Assembly (NCBI GenBank): GCA_902771155.1
Contig: CACXVS010000061.1
Coordinates: forward strand, 1-7,758
Direction: 5' to 3'
DNA length: 7,758 bases
DNA from: an uncultured Prevotellaceae bacterium
GTDB lineage: Bacteria > Bacteroidota > Bacteroidia > Bacteroidales > Bacteroidaceae
Shown: positions 6,153 through 7,758 of the stretch, piece after piece
Layout of the letters: each line of letters starts with the position of its first letter
Numbering within the stretch: the first letter of the stretch is position 1
Translations under genes and position numbers: made by a program
The notes under the pieces: model-generated
Database searches by the model: none
What the model was told of the DNA's origin: nothing
The model's input: only the letters and a program-made list of their open reading frames with translations

Positions 6153-6210
6153 GAGATCACGCTGAGATCACGGGGAGAGATCAAGGGGACAGGTCTTTGA
6201 TCTGTTCCTC
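6153..6210. repeat. REP-like repeat copy 2 with GAGATCA direct repeats
   Basis: The palindromic core GGGGACAGGTC-TT-TGATCTGTTCC (6185-6209) matches copy 1 at 5257-5289. Immediately before it GAGATCA occurs three times (6153-6159, 6164-6170, 6177-6183) at 11 and 13 base spacing. The element sits between the two divergent promoters (6089-6120 minus, 6244-6274 plus), so it could also act as an operator for both genes. Confidence 0.6.
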
Positions 6211-6243
6211 AAAGATAAGAAATCGAAAAAACTCAAATAAAAA

Positions 6244-6274
6244 TTGGTTTTTTACTTACTTAATCGTATCTTTG
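6244..6274 (+). promoter_or_regulatory. Promoter of the HigA-like HTH gene
   Basis: TTGG (6244-6247), a 19-base spacer and a perfect TATCTTTG (6267-6274) fit the Bacteroidetes pattern. Transcription should start near 6280, giving a leader of about 54 bases before the ATG at 6334 and excluding the earlier TTG start of the same frame. Confidence 0.75.
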
Positions 6275-6302
6275 CAGCTGTAACGTATAAACAACGACGA
6301 TT

Positions 6303-6327
6303 ATGGCAGCAAGAATATAAAGGAGGA
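6303..6327 (+). promoter_or_regulatory. Five-codon leader ORF overlapping a strong Shine-Dalgarno
   Basis: ATG GCA GCA AGA ATA TAA (6303-6320) is a minimal ORF whose stop abuts and overlaps AAAGGAGG (6320-6327), six bases before the HTH start codon. A near-consensus Shine-Dalgarno is unusual in Bacteroidetes, where ribosome binding rarely relies on it. It fixes 6334 as the start and may hint at foreign origin. Whether the mini-ORF is translated cannot be told from the sequence. Confidence 0.5.
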
Positions 6328-6333
6328 AAGAAT

Positions 6334-6696
6334 ATGAGTAAGATTACAAAAGAGAAATACGAGTTTGCATTGACACGCATTGAGGAACTGCTGCCATTGG
6401 TAGATGACAACACCCCTGCGAATGATCGCAATGCCATCGAGCTGACAATGATGTCGGACGTGGTGATAGAGTATGAGAAAGAACATTACCCTATTGCCAA
6501 GCCCACCGTTGCTCAACTCATTCAATTGTCGCTTGAAGAAAAGAACATGAGCCAGAAGCAACTGGCAGAAGAGATTGGAGTAAGTCAGTCGCGAATTAGC
6601 TATTACATCTCTGGACGTGCAGAGCCTACGCTAAAAATCGCCCGTATGTTATGCGCAACACTTGGTATAACACCAGCCGCTATGTTAGGCTGCTAA
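6334..6696 (+). CDS. HigA-type XRE-family HTH protein, no toxin visible
   Basis: A 120-residue cytoplasmic DNA-binding protein. The N-terminal half (KYEFALTRIEELLPLVDD, then IELTMMSDVVIEYEKEHYPI) matches the COG5499/HigA antitoxin layout with its E-Y-E-x-E-H-Y-P-I motif (residues 46-54). The C-terminal half is a Cro/C1 HTH at about 72-113: MSQKQLAEEIGVSQSRISYY, followed by SGRAEPTL. HigA antitoxins normally neutralise a HigB RNase encoded just upstream in the same operon. Here upstream is only a promoter and a divergent operon, and downstream is a terminator, so no HigB-like gene is present. It may be a solitary regulator, an orphan antitoxin, or partner of the divergent genes. The start is set by the promoter and Shine-Dalgarno. 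Confidence 0.82.
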   Translation: MSKITKEKYEFALTRIEELLPLVDDNTPANDRNAIELTMMSDVVIEYEKEHYPIAKPTVAQLIQLSLEEKNMSQKQLAEEIGVSQSRISYYISGRAEPTLKIARMLCATLGITPAAMLGC

Positions 6697-6704
6697 ATTA
6701 ACCC

Positions 6705-6720
6705 CTGGGGCCAGCCCCAG
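6705..6720. other. Perfect 6-bp GC hairpin after the HTH gene
   Basis: CTGGGG (6705-6710) and CCCCAG (6715-6720) pair exactly around a 4-base CCAG loop, 8 bases after the stop codon. No T-tract follows. It may protect the mRNA 3' end. The same CCCCAG/CTGGGG arms occur, in opposite order, at 5286-5316. Confidence 0.5.
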
Positions 6721-6741
6721 ATGATTTGAATATTAACTTTT

Positions 6742-6773
6742 TGACTCACGGAGCAGCAATGCTCTGTGGGTCA
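6742..6773 (+). other. 14-bp hairpin with GCAA tetraloop
   Basis: Arms 6742-6755 and 6760-6773 pair along their whole length. Two positions are G-U wobbles in the plus-strand RNA, and the loop is GCAA. Wobble pairs that hold only in the plus-strand transcript indicate selection as RNA. It lies between the HTH gene and its terminator and has a weaker counterpart after the lipoprotein gene (5040-5062). Confidence 0.6.
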
Positions 6774-6807
6774 TTTCGTATAGATTAAACAATAAAACAG
6801 GAATTGA

Positions 6808-6840
6808 CAGGGGTAGCCGCGAGGCTCGCCCTGTTTTTTT
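6808..6840 (+). terminator. Intrinsic terminator after the HTH gene (GCGA loop)
   Basis: Arms 6808-6818 and 6823-6833 pair at 9 of 11 positions around a GCGA tetraloop, followed by seven T residues (6834-6840). The sequence is clearly related to the terminator at 5088-5121, including the upstream ATAGATTAAA (6780-6789). Confidence 0.85.
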
Positions 6841-6922
6841 AACCTTTGGGTAATCCCTTGTGAACAAAATAGTCTGAAAAGAAACGCTCTTTGGAGTGAA
6901 AACTGAAATAAATGGAGAAAAG

Positions 6923-6954
6923 TTTGGAAGATAAGTGAAAAATGCCTATCTTTG
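6923..6954 (+). promoter_or_regulatory. Promoter of the predicted structured RNA
   Basis: TTTG (6923-6926), exactly 20 bases, then TATCTTTG (6947-6954), an ideal Bacteroidetes promoter. No start codon with a sizeable frame follows; the predicted transcript, starting near 6961, is instead dominated by two hairpins. Confidence 0.8.
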
Positions 6955-6960
6955 CAGCGT

Positions 6961-7099
6961 GAAAGGAACCTATTTAGGGTAAGAGCCCCGGTTGGTCCGG
7001 CAAGCGACTTATTAAAATAGAAGCACTTTTAAACTCCGCTTCAGATGGATAGCCCCGGTTGGTCCGGCAAGCAAGGCCATTAAAGCGGAGTTCCTTTTT
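6961..7099 (+). ncRNA. Predicted small RNA with twin motif-bearing hairpins
   Basis: About 139 nt between a strong promoter and an intrinsic-type end. Domain 1 (6970-7020): outer stem CTATTT/AAATAG, internal loop, inner stem TAAG/CTTA (6980-6983 with 7008-7011), then the 22-base motif. Domain 2 (7032-7092): outer 10-bp stem AACTCCGCTT/AAGCGGAGTT, internal loop, inner stem ATGG/CCAT (7045-7048 with 7077-7080), then the same motif. The final helix is followed by CC and TTTTT (7095-7099) and may double as the terminator. The stems differ in sequence but keep the same architecture, which argues for a real RNA fold. I do not recognise an Rfam family. It could be an sRNA that binds a protein or RNA through its repeated loop. 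Confidence 0.6.
6984..7072 (+). repeat. Two identical 22-base motifs, 67 bases apart
   Basis: Exact copies at 6984-7005 and 7051-7072. Each begins AGCCCCGG, has the loop TTGGT and ends CCGGCAAGC. CCGG pairs with CCGG around the 5-base loop, a C/CAA internal loop follows, and a closing GC/GC pair lies outside. The flanking sequence differs between copies apart from a short ATTAAA downstream, so the motif is conserved independently of its surroundings. Confidence 0.9.
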
Positions 7100-7184
7100 G
7101 TAACTCCCCAATGTTCTTCTCAAAGGCATATTGGTCTATGATGGCATATGGCTTATAGGGACCACCATTCTTCATTTTGCGCAT
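7080..7184 (-). CDS. Possible 34-residue protein convergent with the small RNA
   Basis: ATG at 7184-7182 to TAA at 7082-7080. The product begins MRKMKNGGPYKPYAII and ends in a short Gln/Lys/Gly stretch before TPL. An ideal promoter lies about 80 bases upstream on the same strand (7268-7299), and the frame stays open upstream of the ATG, so another start is possible. The last codons overlap the terminal helix of the small RNA on the opposite strand. I do not recognise a family. The composition looks protein-like rather than random, but length alone gives little support; it could be a relic of a larger gene. Confidence 0.3.
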   Translation of the reverse strand: MRKMKNGGPYKPYAIIDQYAFEKNIGELQKGTPL

Positions 7185-7267
7185 AGCCAATATAGTTCTT
7201 ACTCCCAAATCACGGTCGAAATAAGCAAAGTAATGTTTAAAGTAACACCAAAGATTGATTACGCCTG

Positions 7268-7299
7268 CAAAGGTACGAATAAGTGAGCACAATACCAAA
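7268..7299 (-). promoter_or_regulatory. Minus-strand promoter facing the small RNA
   Basis: On the minus strand: TTTG (7299-7296), exactly 20 bases, then TACCTTTG (7275-7268). Transcription would start near 7261 and run toward the 34-residue frame and the 3' end of the predicted small RNA, giving convergent transcripts. Confidence 0.75.
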
Positions 7300-7358
7300 G
7301 AAAAATGCTGTTTTCTTTCTGAATGTCCTAAATGATGACACGATTTTTGTATAACGGG

Positions 7359-7409
7359 CGAATTTTTCTCCGAAAAATTTGCATAATCCAATTATTTCAA
7401 TTATTTTTG
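7359..7409 (+). promoter_or_regulatory. Promoter with an inverted repeat over its -33 box
   Basis: TTTG (7378-7381), exactly 20 bases, then TATTTTTG (7402-7409). A 10-bp inverted repeat (7359-7368 with 7372-7381, loop TCC, one G-T pair) covers the -33 box, in a position where a bound repressor would block the promoter. The predicted start lies only a few bases before an ATG at 7418. Confidence 0.6.
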
Positions 7410-7417
7410 TGCCCCAA

Positions 7418-7537
7418 ATGGAAAGAGAACTAAATAACCATAAAGACTATAGTAGCCCAGGTTCAAGTTGCTGGTCAGCATTCTTGAAAATGGGCGCCTT
7501 ACTCGAGAATTCCCCTAATTTTGTTGATCTGCACTGA
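7418..7537 (+). CDS. Possible 39-residue protein on a nearly leaderless transcript
   Basis: ATG at 7418 to TGA at 7535-7537. The product begins MERELNNHKDYSSPGSS and continues with CWSAFLKMGALLE to an FVDLH end. It starts within a few bases of the predicted transcription start, so it would be leaderless or nearly so. A perfect 7-bp hairpin (7531-7550) overlaps its stop. No family is recognised, and the promoter could equally drive an untranslated RNA or a long leader for the gene at 7705. Confidence 0.3.
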   Translation: MERELNNHKDYSSPGSSCWSAFLKMGALLENSPNFVDLH

Positions 7538-7550
7538 GATATATCAGTGC
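7531..7550. other. Perfect 7-bp stem-loop
   Basis: GCACTGA (7531-7537) and TCAGTGC (7544-7550) pair exactly around GATATA. No strong T-tract follows, so termination is uncertain. Between here and 7704 I see no gene, promoter box or repeat that I can support. Confidence 0.5.
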
Positions 7551-7704
7551 TATTTGCTCCTATCAGACATCGAATCTTTGTTTTGATGCCTTTAGGTGTG
7601 GTATGTGCGTTGGTGTAGACAACTTTGAATGCGCCCAAGACTCTCGTGTTAATTTCTTTCAGGTATAAAATTGATAAATAATTGAATAAATATACAACAT
7701 AAAT

Positions 7705-7758
7705 ATGAAAAGGATTAAAATTACATCCGAAACGCCCCTCTCAGCGTTAATCAGAGAG
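7705..7758 (+). CDS. Start of a gene that runs off the window
   Basis: ATG at 7705 followed by 18 open codons to the right edge, beginning MKRIKITSETPLSALIRE. It follows a very AT-rich stretch (about 7665-7704) typical of Bacteroidetes 5' untranslated regions, with no clear TAnnTTTG box close by. The N-terminus is too short to assign a family. Confidence 0.5.
   Translation, partial: MKRIKITSETPLSALIRE

Noticed and set aside
6210..6333. A HigB toxin gene or remnant upstream of the HigA-like gene
   Set aside because: The stretch holds a promoter, leader ORF and Shine-Dalgarno; no frame gives HigB-like sequence. None lies between the HTH stop and its terminator either.
6984..7072. Two identical repeats as a minimal CRISPR array
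   Set aside because: There are only two units with a 45-base spacer and no cas genes. The repeats sit on base-paired stems whose flanks pair with each other, which fits a folded RNA and not repeat-spacer units.
6961..7184. Type III toxin-antitoxin locus (RNA repeats plus toxin gene)
   Set aside because: Type III antitoxin RNAs have near-contiguous repeats and a codirectional toxin gene of about 150-200 codons downstream. Here the only nearby frame is 34 codons long and convergent.
7447..7638. A 63-codon minus-strand frame
   Set aside because: It starts with TTG, has no promoter box close by, opposes a plus-strand frame with a good promoter, and its translation shows no recognisable domain. 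It may be a relic but I cannot support it.
5025..7758. DGR template repeat or reverse transcriptase for the lipoprotein
   Set aside because: I looked for the fixed ends of the variable region (YYWSAT and VRPVLGF coding sequence) elsewhere on both strands and found none. No frame carries reverse-transcriptase motifs.
1..7758. tRNA, rRNA, insertion sequences or an attachment site
   Set aside because: I saw no cloverleaf with a TTC-arm, no rRNA-like segment, no transposase or integrase frame, and no terminal inverted repeats bounding a coding unit.

Overview
The window looks like a chromosomal segment from a Bacteroidales bacterium, most likely Prevotella or a close relative. Two lines of sequence evidence point there. 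Six sites match the Bacteroidetes promoter pattern (a TTTG-like -33 box, 19-20 bases, then TAnnTTTG). The protein families also fit: DUF1573, Bacteroidetes-type MeaB, a BIG2 surface lipoprotein and DUF6169. Taxonomy is inferred from families and promoters; no database search was possible.

Layout. Positions 1-2251 are a GC-richer housekeeping block on the plus strand: the 3' end of a DUF1573 gene, meaB (GTPase chaperone of methylmalonyl-CoA mutase) and ispH (last step of the MEP isoprenoid pathway). meaB is interrupted by an in-frame amber codon, and the rest of its reading frame runs on to an ATGA overlap with ispH. A perfect 14-bp hairpin ends the block. A standalone AraC-type HTH protein (2383-2715) with its own promoter follows, then a 745-residue surface lipoprotein (2787-5024). 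Its C-terminus ends in a lectin-like domain with a pyrimidine-ending codon run that resembles the variable region of a diversity-generating retroelement (DGR) target.

Positions 5025-7758 look more AT-rich and accessory. They hold a decayed 'smalltalk'-like small protein, two copies of a palindromic repeat, a two-gene minus-strand operon (a basic 45-residue protein and a DUF6169 protein), and a divergent HigA-type HTH gene without a visible toxin. The lipoprotein gene and the HTH gene are followed by related GNRA-loop terminators.

The most unusual element is at about 6961-7099. It is a predicted free-standing structured RNA with a near-ideal promoter and a terminator. It consists of two hairpins that present the same 22-base apical motif on stems of different sequence. 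The rest of the window holds weakly supported small ORFs with good promoters and the first 18 codons of a gene that runs off the right edge.

How the parts may work together. meaB and ispH were probably translationally coupled before the amber codon arose. The AraC-type protein may regulate the adjacent lipoprotein gene. The DUF6169 operon and the HigA-like gene share a divergent control region that contains one of the repeats. These functional links are inferences from position.
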